From Cytophagia bacterium (lineage in GTDB: Bacteria; Bacteroidota; Bacteroidia; Cytophagales; Cyclobacteriaceae): 5,875 bases of DNA. The position numbers and the translations under genes are program-made. The stretch's first letter is position 1. The number at the start of each line of letters is the position of its first letter. The notes under the pieces were generated by a model. It searched no databases and was not told the DNA's origin. It saw only the letters and a program-made list of their open reading frames with translations. Shown in pieces: positions 1 through 5,875 of the stretch. Where the stretch lies: the NCBI GenBank assembly GCA_013373005.1, contig JABXIP010000200.1, positions 1-5,875 of the forward strand, given 5' to 3'.

Positions 1-688
1 AATTCATCTTATTTCTCAGTAATTCAATATCTTGTATACCATAACCTAAGTAATTACTTAAATCCTTTTCAGCTAATAAACCCTTCGCCAAGGCACCCCT
101 TACGATAACACCAACACCTTTCTCATGGAGCAATGGAAGCACCTCCTCCTCCGGTCTTCTATCCAGTAAACTGTATTGCAGCATATCTGATACCACTCCA
201 GTTTGTGCAGCATATTCTCTGATTACATTCGGTCGAATAGATGATATTCCATAGTGAAGAATCTTTCCTTGCTCTTTTAGTATTTCAAAAGACTCGACTA
301 CATCTTCCCTATTGTCTTCTATAGTCCCGCCATGAAGTTGACAGATATCCAGGTAATCTGTATCAAGTCTTTGAAGACTTTCCTCAACTGCTTTTAGAAT
401 ATAACTTTTCGAAGGATTCCAGCTCCATCCTACTCCATTAGCATTAGGTTCATTACCTACTTTAGTTGCGAGAAATACTTGCTGACGAAAGGACTTCAAT
501 GCACGTCCTACAGTCTCTTCATTGAAACCGTTTTGGTAAATATCGGCAGTATCGAAGTAGTTGACTCCACCATCGAATGCAGCATGAATTAGGGCTGAAT
601 TTTCGGCATGATTTGTCCCCAGAGACATACAGCCGAAACTGATTTCTGACAACTCAATATCAGCTCGTTTAAGAAGACGGTATCTCAT
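1..688 (-). CDS. Aldo/keto reductase, 3' end cut by the window edge
   Basis: The reading frame from the ATG at 688 stays open to position 1, giving 229 residues; family members usually have about 310-330, so the C-terminal third is missing. These enzymes are cytosolic NADPH-dependent oxidoreductases that reduce aldehydes or ketones inside a TIM barrel. The translation starts MRYRLLKRADIELSEISFGC, the usual first strand. All four catalytic residues are visible: Asp46 and Tyr51 in FDTADIYQNG, Lys76 in LATKVG, and His119 in CQLHGG. The barrel motif HYGISSIRPN follows. The substrate cannot be inferred. The start codon lies inside the last codons of the upstream membrane-protein gene, in another frame and overlapping it by 20 bp, so the two are probably cotranscribed and translationally coupled. 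No clear Shine-Dalgarno sequence precedes it. The family call is secure; the exact subfamily is not. Confidence 0.93.
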   Translation of the reverse strand, partial: MRYRLLKRADIELSEISFGCMSLGTNHAENSALIHAAFDGGVNYFDTADIYQNGFNEETVGRALKSFRQQVFLATKVGNEPNANGVGWSWNPSKSYILKAVEESLQRLDTDYLDICQLHGGTIEDNREDVVESFEILKEQGKILHYGISSIRPNVIREYAAQTGVVSDMLQYSLLDRRPEEEVLPLLHEKGVGVIVRGALAKGLLAEKDLSNYLGYGIQDIELLRNKMN

Positions 689-1766
689 CTTCTATGTGGT
701 CTATGTGGGCCAGATTTCCATTCTCGCTGAGCACGACTGCAAGACCCCTTGTAGATGGAAACTGAGCTGAAATAATTACCAAAATAGAGATCATTGGAAC
801 AGACAAAATCATTCCTAAAATACCCCAGATACTTCCCCAAAAAGAGAGGGCAATAATTACCACCAAAGGACTCAGGTTTAAGGTTCTTCCCATGAGCTTT
901 GGCTCTACATAATTGCCGATAATAATCTGTACTACTTCAATGGTTAATATCACGTAGACAAAAGGCCAAAAAGAGGCGAATTGGAAGATTGAAAATATAG
1001 CCGGAAGTAGTGTTGCCACAAGCGACCCAACATAAGGAATATAGTTCAACACGAAGATGATGAATGCCCATAAGACCGGGAAGTCTACACCAAGAATCAA
1101 CAAGAGTATATAGCTGATCACACCGGTGAGCAAACTAACCTCAGTCTTCACGGTAAAGTACTTGTTAATAGAATTACTTATTCGCTCGAAGATCACTGCC
1201 ACATTCTTCCTACTTCCCTCCTTCTGAAACATATTCATCAGCTTCTTGTCGAGGTAATTCTCTTCAATGAGAAAGAAGATCACGTAAACAATTACCAATG
1301 TGAAATTACCTAGAGCCACACTTAACGAACCCAAAACTGAACTTAAAATAGACTCGTAGTCAATCTTTTCTATCGCTTCTTCAACATTGGGGAGAAAATC
1401 ATACTTAACAGAGAACTCATGCATGCGACCCAGGAAAAGCTGGAGATTATCATCATAAGCAGCACTATTTTCGGCAATCAGCGAGATATTGACAGATATA
1501 ATCTGATAGATACCGTAGATAAAGGATAGGGTGACAATGAATGCCACCACTCTTTGCAACCAATGTGGCAATGCCTTACCGTTTATAGAGAGTTTTGCAA
1601 TATACTTTCTAGTTGTTCGGATCAGGTACCAAACGAGCAAAGCCAAAACAATAGGCTCCAGAAATGAGCGGAAATAAATCAATCCTACAACTGTTCCTGT
1701 AAGGATAATTACCCAATAGGCTGCCTTTTTGAGATTCTCGCTGGTTAAGTCTGTATTCATACTCAT
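669..1766 (-). CDS. AI-2E/PerM family transporter-like membrane protein
   Basis: This 365-residue protein matches the AI-2E transporter family (PerM/TqsA/YhhT type; formerly UPF0118) in length and layout. Hydrophobic segments lie near residues 16-33, 36-50, 72-95, 147-167, 208-226, 229-262 (probably two), 266-285 and 300-333. A less hydrophobic stretch of about 50 residues (96-146) follows the third segment, as is typical of the family. Family signatures are NYIPYVGSLVATLLP at 241-255, GNYVEPKLMGRTLNLSP at 284-300, and a glycine/proline-rich last segment (GSIWGILGMILSVP). It should sit in the inner membrane. Characterised relatives export autoinducer-2 or act as Na+/H+ antiporters, but most are uncharacterised, so AI-2 transport should not be assumed. 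The ATG at 1766 is used; a second in-frame ATG two codons later (1760) is an alternative. It overlaps the aldo/keto reductase downstream by 20 bp. Confidence 0.9.
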   Translation of the reverse strand: MSMNTDLTSENLKKAAYWVIILTGTVVGLIYFRSFLEPIVLALLVWYLIRTTRKYIAKLSINGKALPHWLQRVVAFIVTLSFIYGIYQIISVNISLIAENSAAYDDNLQLFLGRMHEFSVKYDFLPNVEEAIEKIDYESILSSVLGSLSVALGNFTLVIVYVIFFLIEENYLDKKLMNMFQKEGSRKNVAVIFERISNSINKYFTVKTEVSLLTGVISYILLLILGVDFPVLWAFIIFVLNYIPYVGSLVATLLPAIFSIFQFASFWPFVYVILTIEVVQIIIGNYVEPKLMGRTLNLSPLVVIIALSFWGSIWGILGMILSVPMISILVIISAQFPSTRGLAVVLSENGNLAHIDHIEDEIPSS

Positions 1767-1884
1767 GTTACAGCCATTAATATAGCTGAATCGATAATTT
1801 TTTGTAGCCTAAGGCCGCTACCTTTTTAACAAGATTGAGAAGAAGATTAACCCACAATATTTTCTTTACTTTTTTTGAATTGGG

Positions 1885-1917
1885 TTTGTCTTTCAAAAAT
1901 GCATTTCACTATATTTG
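1885..1917 (+). promoter_or_regulatory. Bacteroidota-type promoter of the tRNA locus
   Basis: TTTG at 1885-1888 and TATATTTG at 1910-1917 are separated by 21 bp. This fits the known Bacteroidota primary-sigma consensus of TTTG, a spacer of about 19-21 bp, then TAnnTTTG. Transcription should start near 1922-1925. The first gene-like sequence met is the degenerate tRNA copy, and the intact tRNA starts about 97 nt after the predicted start site, so the functional tRNA would carry an unusually long 5' leader. No other good promoter was seen between 1918 and 2020. Confidence 0.7.
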
Positions 1918-1930
1918 CACTCGCTTTTGA

Positions 1931-1983
1931 AAAAGCTCGTTGGTCTTCAGCTCTCCCGATAGCTATCGGGAGGATAGAGCAAC
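1931..1983 (+). pseudogene. Degenerate 5' part of a tRNA-Arg with a palindrome in its D-loop
   Basis: Bases 1931-1946 are identical to 2010-2025, which cover the 11-nt flank and first five bases of the intact tRNA-Arg. Bases 1972-1983 are identical to 2038-2049 (end of the D-loop, 3' side of the D-stem, start of the anticodon stem). The D-stem halves GCTC (1950-1953) and GAGC (1977-1980) are kept. Between them, where the intact tRNA has AACT, there is a palindromic block. One acceptor/linker base is missing. After 1983 all similarity stops: no anticodon loop, T-arm or 3' acceptor strand follows, so it cannot form a tRNA. It lies between the promoter and the functional gene and is therefore probably transcribed as part of the leader. 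It most likely arose by partial tandem duplication, though that is inference. Confidence 0.7.
1953..1972. repeat. Perfect 20-bp palindrome in the tRNA remnant
   Basis: CTCCCGATAGCTATCGGGAG is its own exact reverse complement. As RNA it could form a hairpin stacked on the flanking GCTC/GAGC D-stem pairs. The core CCCGATAGCTATCGGG resembles short palindromic sequences that I recall as frequent in some Bacteroidota genomes; that is from memory and cannot be checked here. It could be a dispersed palindromic unit that landed in the D-loop, or half of an older cruciform. Confidence 0.75.
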
Positions 1984-2020
1984 CTAAAAGGGAAGATCAA
2001 ATAACGGCTAAAAGCTCGTT

Positions 2021-2094
2021 GGTCTGCTAGCTCAACTGGATAGAGCAACTGCCTTCTAAGCAGTAGGTTTCAGGTTCGAGTCCTGAGCGGATCA
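2021..2094 (+). tRNA. tRNA-Arg, anticodon UCU
   Basis: A complete 74-nt cloverleaf can be drawn. The acceptor is GGTCTGC (2021-2027) with GCGGATC (2087-2093), seven pairs including two G-U wobbles. The D-stem is GCTC/GAGC around AACTGGATA. The anticodon stem is ACTGC/GCAGT around loop CTTCTAA, with TCT at 2055-2057. The variable loop has 5 nt, and the T-stem TCAGG/CCTGA encloses TTCGAGT. The discriminator base is A at 2094. The 3' CCA is not encoded, as the next bases are CAG. It should decode AGA and AGG arginine codons. A terminator follows within about 15 nt, so it is a single-tRNA transcription unit. Confidence 0.96.
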
Positions 2095-2100
2095 CAGACT

Positions 2101-2136
2101 AAAAAAGGCCTCAGTTATTCACTGAGGTCTTTTTTT
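2101..2136 (+). terminator. Intrinsic terminator of the tRNA-Arg unit, probably bidirectional
   Basis: GGCCTCAGT (2107-2115) pairs with ACTGAGGTC (2121-2129) around a 5-nt loop, with one G-U pair, and seven T follow (2130-2136). A run of six A precedes the stem (2101-2106), so the minus strand also reads stem then T-run. It can therefore end the tRNA transcript on plus and act as a backup stop for the small minus-strand gene. Confidence 0.88.
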
Positions 2137-2158
2137 ATGCCCTTAACTATGGGGCAAC

Positions 2159-2184
2159 AAAAAAGGCCGTCTTTTCAGACGGCC
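2159..2184 (-). terminator. Intrinsic terminator of the small minus-strand gene
   Basis: GGCCGTCT (2165-2172) pairs perfectly with AGACGGCC (2177-2184) around a 4-nt loop. Read on the minus strand the hairpin is followed by six T (2164-2159). On plus it is followed by TCAGC, so it is a minus-strand terminator. It lies about 60 nt after the stop codon at 2247, the right place to end the 80-aa gene. Confidence 0.85.
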
Positions 2185-2246
2185 TCAGCACTTCACTCTC
2201 TAAACCCTTCAACCAACTTCACGATTCAATTACACAACATCACGCG

Positions 2247-2489
2247 TTAAAGTGCTTTAATTGCTCTTCTCAAGTTTAGCAACATGTAATCAGTATGCTT
2301 CGCATCACTGATCATCTGGTCCAACAGTGTCTGTTGCTTAATTACCTCAAACGGCTTCACACTCATCTTCTGTGCTTGCTCCTTCAAGTCCCCCCAGGTG
2401 AAAAGGAGTTGCTCAGCTAATTTTGAGATATCAGAAAGTATTGAATTGGTTTCCATATTATTGTCAACTTTATCCAACCGCTCTTCCAT
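2247..2489 (-). CDS. Small helical protein of unknown function, 80 aa
   Basis: I do not recognise this family. The 80 residues run from MEERLDKVDNNMETNSILSD to NLRRAIKAL. The protein is rich in charged and aliphatic residues, has one Trp and no Cys, and has no signal peptide or membrane segment, so it looks like a soluble, mostly helical cytosolic protein. The frame extends three codons further to a TTG at 2498, but the ATG at 2489 is preferred because a probable -7 box at 2508-2515 would start transcription only a few bases before that TTG. A promoter-like box lies just upstream and two hairpin terminators just downstream, so it appears to be a transcription unit of its own; that supports a real gene. 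It lies 106 bp beyond the response regulator, with no clear terminator between them, so readthrough from the two-component operon is possible. Confidence 0.7.
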   Translation of the reverse strand: MEERLDKVDNNMETNSILSDISKLAEQLLFTWGDLKEQAQKMSVKPFEVIKQQTLLDQMISDAKHTDYMLLNLRRAIKAL

Positions 2490-2507
2490 ACCCTTCAATT
2501 AACAGCA

Positions 2508-2515
2508 CAAAATTA
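2508..2515 (-). promoter_or_regulatory. Probable -7 box of the 80-aa gene
   Basis: Read on the minus strand this is TAATTTTG, an exact match to the TAnnTTTG element of Bacteroidota promoters. Transcription would start near 2501-2503, giving a leader of about 12-14 nt before the ATG at 2489. The -33 region, about 20 bp further upstream (near 2536-2539), reads GATG and is not a good TTTG, so the promoter may be weak or need an activator. An inverted repeat, AACAGC/GCTGTT (2501-2506 and 2516-2521), flanks this box. Confidence 0.5.
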
Positions 2516-2595
2516 GCTGTTCACATCTATAAAAACATCCGTGTAATACGTAAAAGCAGAAATAGGTAAAACCCTTAGGAGGTTGGATTTAGGTT

Positions 2596-3252
2596 TTAAT
2601 TGAAGTCTGTAAAAACCTGATTTTCGATAGCAAAAATTACCAGTCCAGCCAGATTTTTGCTTGATGTTTTGGATAACATATTCCTTTTGTGAGCCTCGAC
2701 CGTTCTAGGGCTTATATACAGCTCATCAGCTATTTCCTGATTGCTCTTTTGCATCAAAATTAAATGCAGTATCTCCCTCTCTCGGTCAGTTAAATCGGTA
2801 ATAATATTGAAGCTTTTCTGGTTGGCACCTCTTAGCTTATTCATCATTACTTCGGTTATCTCCTTGGAGTAATAGTTCTCTCCGCTGGCTACCTGCTCAA
2901 GTGCCTTTTGCAGGTCCACTTTGCCAATATCCTTTAAGATATAGCCCATAACCCCCAGCTGGAGCAACTTTTTGATGTAGGCCACCTCCCCAAACATAGA
3001 AAGGACAACTATTTTTTGATCCGGATTCTTCTCAAGCAGCAACTCAGTCAGTTCAATGCCATTCATTCTTGGCATCTGAATATCTGTCAAGACAATATCA
3101 GCATCTACCACTTTCAGCTTATCAAAGGCCTCTACCCCGTTCGTGGCCGTGCCTATCAACTCAAATCTATCACAGTCTTTAAGATAAGCAGATAGCCCTT
3201 CTTTAACCATTGGATGATCATCGACAATAAAGACTTTAATTGGCTGCTCCAT
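2596..3252 (-). CDS. NarL/LuxR-family response regulator
   Basis: The 218-residue length is normal for the family. The receiver domain covers about residues 5-120: acidic pair Asp11/Asp12, phosphoacceptor Asp57 in VLTDIQMPRMNG, Ser85 in VLSMFGE, Tyr104, and Lys107 in YILKD. A linker leads to a LuxR-type helix-turn-helix at about 154-212, with LTDREREILHLI, then NQEIADELYISPRTVEAHKRNM, the recognition-helix region. Phosphorylation of Asp57 by the partner kinase should promote dimerisation and DNA binding. All key residues are present, so it should be functional. Its ATG lies inside the last codons of the histidine kinase gene, overlapping by 17 bp in another frame, so the two are cotranscribed and probably translationally coupled. 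Target genes cannot be inferred. No convincing terminator follows it. Confidence 0.95.
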   Translation of the reverse strand: MEQPIKVFIVDDHPMVKEGLSAYLKDCDRFELIGTATNGVEAFDKLKVVDADIVLTDIQMPRMNGIELTELLLEKNPDQKIVVLSMFGEVAYIKKLLQLGVMGYILKDIGKVDLQKALEQVASGENYYSKEITEVMMNKLRGANQKSFNIITDLTDREREILHLILMQKSNQEIADELYISPRTVEAHKRNMLSKTSSKNLAGLVIFAIENQVFTDFN

Positions 3253-5614
3253 CTTTCATTAAGTTTTTAGGAAGCCATGCAATGATACTCGTACCTCTGC
3301 CCGGCCTTGAATCTACAGTTAGCTGCCCTGAAAGTGAAATAATTCTATTTTTCATACCAGATAACCCAAACCCATTACTATAAAGATCAATTTTATTCTT
3401 GTCAAAGCCAACTCCATTGTCCTCAATCATCAATTGCACCTCATCATCAATAGCTATTAGCTGTATACTAACATGAGTTGCCTGACTATACTTAACAATG
3501 TTATTGAAAGCCTCTTGAGCAACTCTATAAAGTCCCAACTCTGCCTCTGAATTCAACCTACTTTGCAGGTTGTTATAAAAACTAACCTCAATACCCAAGT
3601 TGTTCTTTAACTCAACCAATAATTGCTCAATAGCACTATCAAACCCCAACTGCTCCACTTCCTTGGGCATCAACCTATGAGCAATATTCCTGGTCTCTTT
3701 AATGCCTTCATCTAAAAAACTGAGGCTCTTTTGATAATGTTTACGAACCTTATCTGAGAGCTTATCGACATCCTTTTCAATAAACTTAAGGTTCAATGAA
3801 CTAGCCCCAAGAATTTGCTGAACTCCATCATGCAAATCAGAAGCTATCCTTCTTCTTTCCTTGTCCTCTGCGGTGTATATGGCTTGATTAATCTTCTCCT
3901 GGTTTTTTATTAAAGGACTTATATCGAAAATACAGCCCTCTAGCCCCAAAACAGCCCCTTGTTCATCAAACACTCCTACACCCTGCTCCCACATCCACTT
4001 GTGCTCTCCGGCTTTATCTTTAATCCTATACGTTACTCTAAAGGGCACTTTTCTTGAAAGAGATTCCTGCACCTGTCCCCATATCTCTTCTCTCTCTTCA
4101 GCTACAATCAGATCAGCATATGAAATATTACTTGGAGAGCCGTAGAATTCTTTCTGAGCGTAACCCGTTATTTGCTCACAGGCAGGGCTTATGTAATCCA
4201 TTGTCCAGTACTGATCATTCCTACACTGATAAACTATACCCGGCAGATTGTTGACCAGGTTGTTCATTTGCCTGTAGCTTTGCTCCAACTTTATTTCTGC
4301 ATCCTTCTTCTTACTAACATCAGTAACAACTGCCATCACCAAGGTTTCTCCCTCTACACTAACAGGGCTCAGACCAACTTCTATCCAAAACAATGATCCG
4401 TTTTTCTTTCTACCCTTTAGTTCCAGTCCCTCAGTCAGAGACCTGGTGTACGGTTTCTCGAAAAACTCCTTCATATTCAACCCATGTGCCTCTCGTTTGT
4501 CGGAAGGCAAAAGATCTTCAATGTTCATTCTTGAAAGCTCCTGGGCTGAGTAGCCAAAAACATCTACCGACCGGTTACTATACAGCAGTATCTCTCCGCT
4601 TTTGTTTACAAGAAAGAGAGCATTAGGATCATCTCTAATTACTGCTTTGAACTTCTCTTCCTGCTGAGCCAGCAACTCTGTATAAACTTTGCTTTGATGA
4701 ATATCAGCATGACTACCAACAACCCTTACCACCTCACCATTCTCATCCCAAAGCGCCTTACAAGTACTTTTGAACCAGTGGTAATCACCGTTTTTCTTCT
4801 TAAGTCTGAACTCCATTTCATAAGGAATCCTTTCTTCCAAGTAAGCAACAAACCTTTTATTAGCCTCAGCTCTGTCATCTGGATGGACCAGATCATAAAA
4901 GCCATTTATTATATCAGTCAACTCTCCTGGCTGATACCCCAGGTTTTTGTACATATTCTCAGACCAGAATATTTCATTTTTCTTGGGTTGCCAATCCCAA
5001 ATACCATTTTGAGTTCCCTCTATGGCCAACTGGAACCTCATCTGGCTATCTTCTAGCTCAACCGTTCTTTGTCTCACCTTTTCTTCCAGCTCTAGCTCCA
5101 ATTGCTCACGCTCAATGGCAGCACCTACCGAATTAGCTAAAGACAGAAGCAATGATTTTTCTGAGATTGACCAGCGTCTTTCAACCTCCATATCTGACAA
5201 AGACAAACCACCCCAAAGTTTACCGTGAACCATAATAGGGAAAAGCGCCACTGACATCGTATGATCCAACTCCAAATGCTTTCTTAAAGCGCCTTCGCTT
5301 TGCGAAAAAATCACTTCGAACGACCTTCCACTTGAGAGTGTCTTGTAAAGCTTATGAAATTGAGGGAATGGAATATTCTGATTGTTTTGAATACGCTCCG
5401 GATTAGGGTCGATTGAAGAATAATACCTAAGAGAAGTAATTAGATTGCCAGCCTCGTCCAGATGATTGACATAAACACCAGACATGGTCACTTGAAGGTT
5501 TTCTGTAAGTGTCCTGAGTGCAATTTTAAGCCCCTCATCAAGTTTGAGCGAAATCAGGGCATTAGTTGCTTCAGCTATACCGAGAAGAAAATCATCAATC
5601 CCCTTTTGGTTCAT
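3236..5614 (-). CDS. Soluble GAF-PAS-PAS-PAS sensor histidine kinase (NarX/DesK-type core)
   Basis: This 792-residue protein has, in order, a GAF domain (about 20-170), a charged coiled-coil linker (about 170-190), three PAS domains (about 192-306, 320-437 and 449-568, each ending in a PAC-like segment), a HisKA_3 dimerisation domain (about 583-652) and an ATPase domain (about 690-783). The phosphorylated His is 595 in SDLHDGVQQ. ATP-site motifs are the N-box EAFNN (Glu701, Asn705), the G1 box DNGVGFD (732-738), the G2 box GFGLSGMKNR (748-757) and GRGTS (772-776). There is no signal peptide or membrane segment, so it senses something in the cytoplasm; GAF and PAS domains commonly bind small molecules, haem or flavin, but no ligand residue is diagnostic here. 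It overlaps the regulator by 17 bp. Upstream, TATATTAG on the minus strand (5643-5636) is one base off a -7 box, but no -33 box fits. Confidence 0.95.
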   Translation of the reverse strand: MNQKGIDDFLLGIAEATNALISLKLDEGLKIALRTLTENLQVTMSGVYVNHLDEAGNLITSLRYYSSIDPNPERIQNNQNIPFPQFHKLYKTLSSGRSFEVIFSQSEGALRKHLELDHTMSVALFPIMVHGKLWGGLSLSDMEVERRWSISEKSLLLSLANSVGAAIEREQLELELEEKVRQRTVELEDSQMRFQLAIEGTQNGIWDWQPKKNEIFWSENMYKNLGYQPGELTDIINGFYDLVHPDDRAEANKRFVAYLEERIPYEMEFRLKKKNGDYHWFKSTCKALWDENGEVVRVVGSHADIHQSKVYTELLAQQEEKFKAVIRDDPNALFLVNKSGEILLYSNRSVDVFGYSAQELSRMNIEDLLPSDKREAHGLNMKEFFEKPYTRSLTEGLELKGRKKNGSLFWIEVGLSPVSVEGETLVMAVVTDVSKKKDAEIKLEQSYRQMNNLVNNLPGIVYQCRNDQYWTMDYISPACEQITGYAQKEFYGSPSNISYADLIVAEEREEIWGQVQESLSRKVPFRVTYRIKDKAGEHKWMWEQGVGVFDEQGAVLGLEGCIFDISPLIKNQEKINQAIYTAEDKERRRIASDLHDGVQQILGASSLNLKFIEKDVDKLSDKVRKHYQKSLSFLDEGIKETRNIAHRLMPKEVEQLGFDSAIEQLLVELKNNLGIEVSFYNNLQSRLNSEAELGLYRVAQEAFNNIVKYSQATHVSIQLIAIDDEVQLMIEDNGVGFDKNKIDLYSNGFGLSGMKNRIISLSGQLTVDSRPGRGTSIIAWLPKNLMKDGAAN

Positions 5615-5682
5615 TTTAGAGTGTATTATTACCTTCTAATATAGAAATTTCAAGGCACGCATTATCTGAACCGCGCTCAAAT

Positions 5683-5715
5683 AATAAGGGCTTCTCCGTA
5701 TGAGAAGCCCTTATT
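5683..5715 (-). terminator. Strong hairpin terminator of the right-edge gene
   Basis: AATAAGGGCTTCTC (5683-5696) pairs perfectly over 14 bp with GAGAAGCCCTTATT (5702-5715) around a 5-nt loop. It starts 22 nt after the stop codon of the partial gene at the right edge. On the minus strand the stem is followed by ATTTG, so the U-tract, counting the end of the stem, is TTATTATTT: interrupted but U-rich. It separates that gene from the kinase-regulator operon, whose start codon is about 70 nt further on. On the plus strand it is followed by GACC, which argues against plus-strand use. Confidence 0.75.
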
Positions 5716-5737
5716 GACCTAAACACTTACGTGTATA

Positions 5738-5875
5738 CTACTTTCTTATTAGCCTTGCAGGCAACTGAGCATTAGGCAACATGCGACCAAACTTGTATAC
5801 CAGTTCGTCATTATCTATTACCACATAATTATGCTCTCCATTATCTTTTATCCAAAGAAGCATTTTTTCACCATC
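5738..5875 (-). CDS. C-terminal end of an unidentified protein, cut by the window edge
   Basis: On the minus strand one frame is open from the right edge to a TAG at 5738-5740, giving 45 codons; the other two frames are stopped within the first 9 codons. The visible residues include DGEKMLLWIKDNGEHNYVVI at the start and LPNAQLPARLIRK at the end. A strong hairpin terminator 22 nt after the stop supports a genuine gene end. The alternating hydrophobic pattern suggests beta strands. I do not recognise the family, and the start lies outside the window. An internal ATG at 5863 could begin a very short ORF, but a longer gene entering from the right is more likely. Confidence 0.6.
   Translation of the reverse strand, partial: DGEKMLLWIKDNGEHNYVVIDNDELVYKFGRMLPNAQLPARLIRK

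Noticed and set aside
669..1766. Naming the membrane protein tqsA or assigning AI-2 export
   Set aside because: Family membership alone does not establish the substrate; characterised members differ in function, and no luxS or lsr gene is nearby.
1804..1821. GTAGC-N8-GCTAC inverted repeat followed on plus by CTTTTTAA, resembling a weak terminator
   Set aside because: The stem is only 5 bp, there is no plus-strand gene to its left for it to terminate, and on the minus strand it is followed by A rather than T. Probably chance or minor structure in the membrane-protein gene leader.
1931..2094. tRNA locus as an attachment site of an integrated element
   Set aside because: Integrases normally duplicate the 3' part of a tRNA, but here the 5' part is repeated, only 79 bp away, and no integrase or mobile gene is present.
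2490..2498. TTG start codon adding three residues (MKG) to the 80-aa protein
   Set aside because: The predicted transcription start is only a few bases upstream of this TTG, and an ATG follows three codons later, so the ATG at 2489 is more likely.
2576..2600. AAAACC...GGTTTT pairing just after the response-regulator stop as a terminator
   Set aside because: The stem is short with a loop of about 17 nt and no clear T-run, so it is too weak to call.
4054..5228. Several plus-strand open frames of 66-120 codons, plus one at 5462-5644
   Set aside because: They lie antisense inside the well-supported histidine kinase gene (the last one straddles its 5' end). Their translations are low in recognisable motifs, so they are chance shadows of the coding strand.

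Overview
The window looks like a stretch of a Bacteroidota chromosome, probably a Cytophagales-type marine or soil bacterium. This is inferred from three things: an AT-rich composition, genes with little Shine-Dalgarno signal ahead of them, and promoters that fit the phylum's TTTG / TAnnTTTG consensus. The best example of such a promoter lies just ahead of the tRNA locus. All protein genes read on the minus strand. The only plus-strand gene is a tRNA.

Layout from left to right. (1) Positions 1-688 (minus) hold the N-terminal 229 residues of an aldo/keto reductase that runs off the left edge. Its start overlaps the 3' end of (2) an AI-2E/PerM-family membrane protein (669-1766, minus). (3) A plus-strand tRNA locus follows: a promoter at 1885-1917, a degenerate copy of the 5' part of the tRNA carrying a perfect 20-bp palindrome in its D-loop, the intact tRNA-Arg(UCU) at 2021-2094, and a terminator. 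(4) A second terminator faces the other way and ends a small minus-strand gene of unknown function (2247-2489, 80 aa), which has its own probable promoter. (5) A two-component system reads histidine kinase (3236-5614) then response regulator (2596-3252), overlapping by 17 bp. (6) A strong hairpin terminator (5683-5715) separates it from the C-terminal 45 codons of another minus-strand gene cut by the right edge.

How the genes work together. The kinase is a soluble GAF-PAS-PAS-PAS sensor with a NarX/DesK-type DLHDG phosphorylation site. Its partner is a NarL/LuxR-type regulator, so the pair should form one phosphorelay controlling transcription. The signal and targets cannot be read from the window. 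The permease-like protein and the aldo/keto reductase probably share a transcript, but no common pathway is evident.

Most of the window is ordinary chromosomal content. The least ordinary part is the tRNA leader with its palindrome-bearing tRNA remnant. I do not see a defence system, mobile element, CRISPR array or other clearly new multi-gene system.
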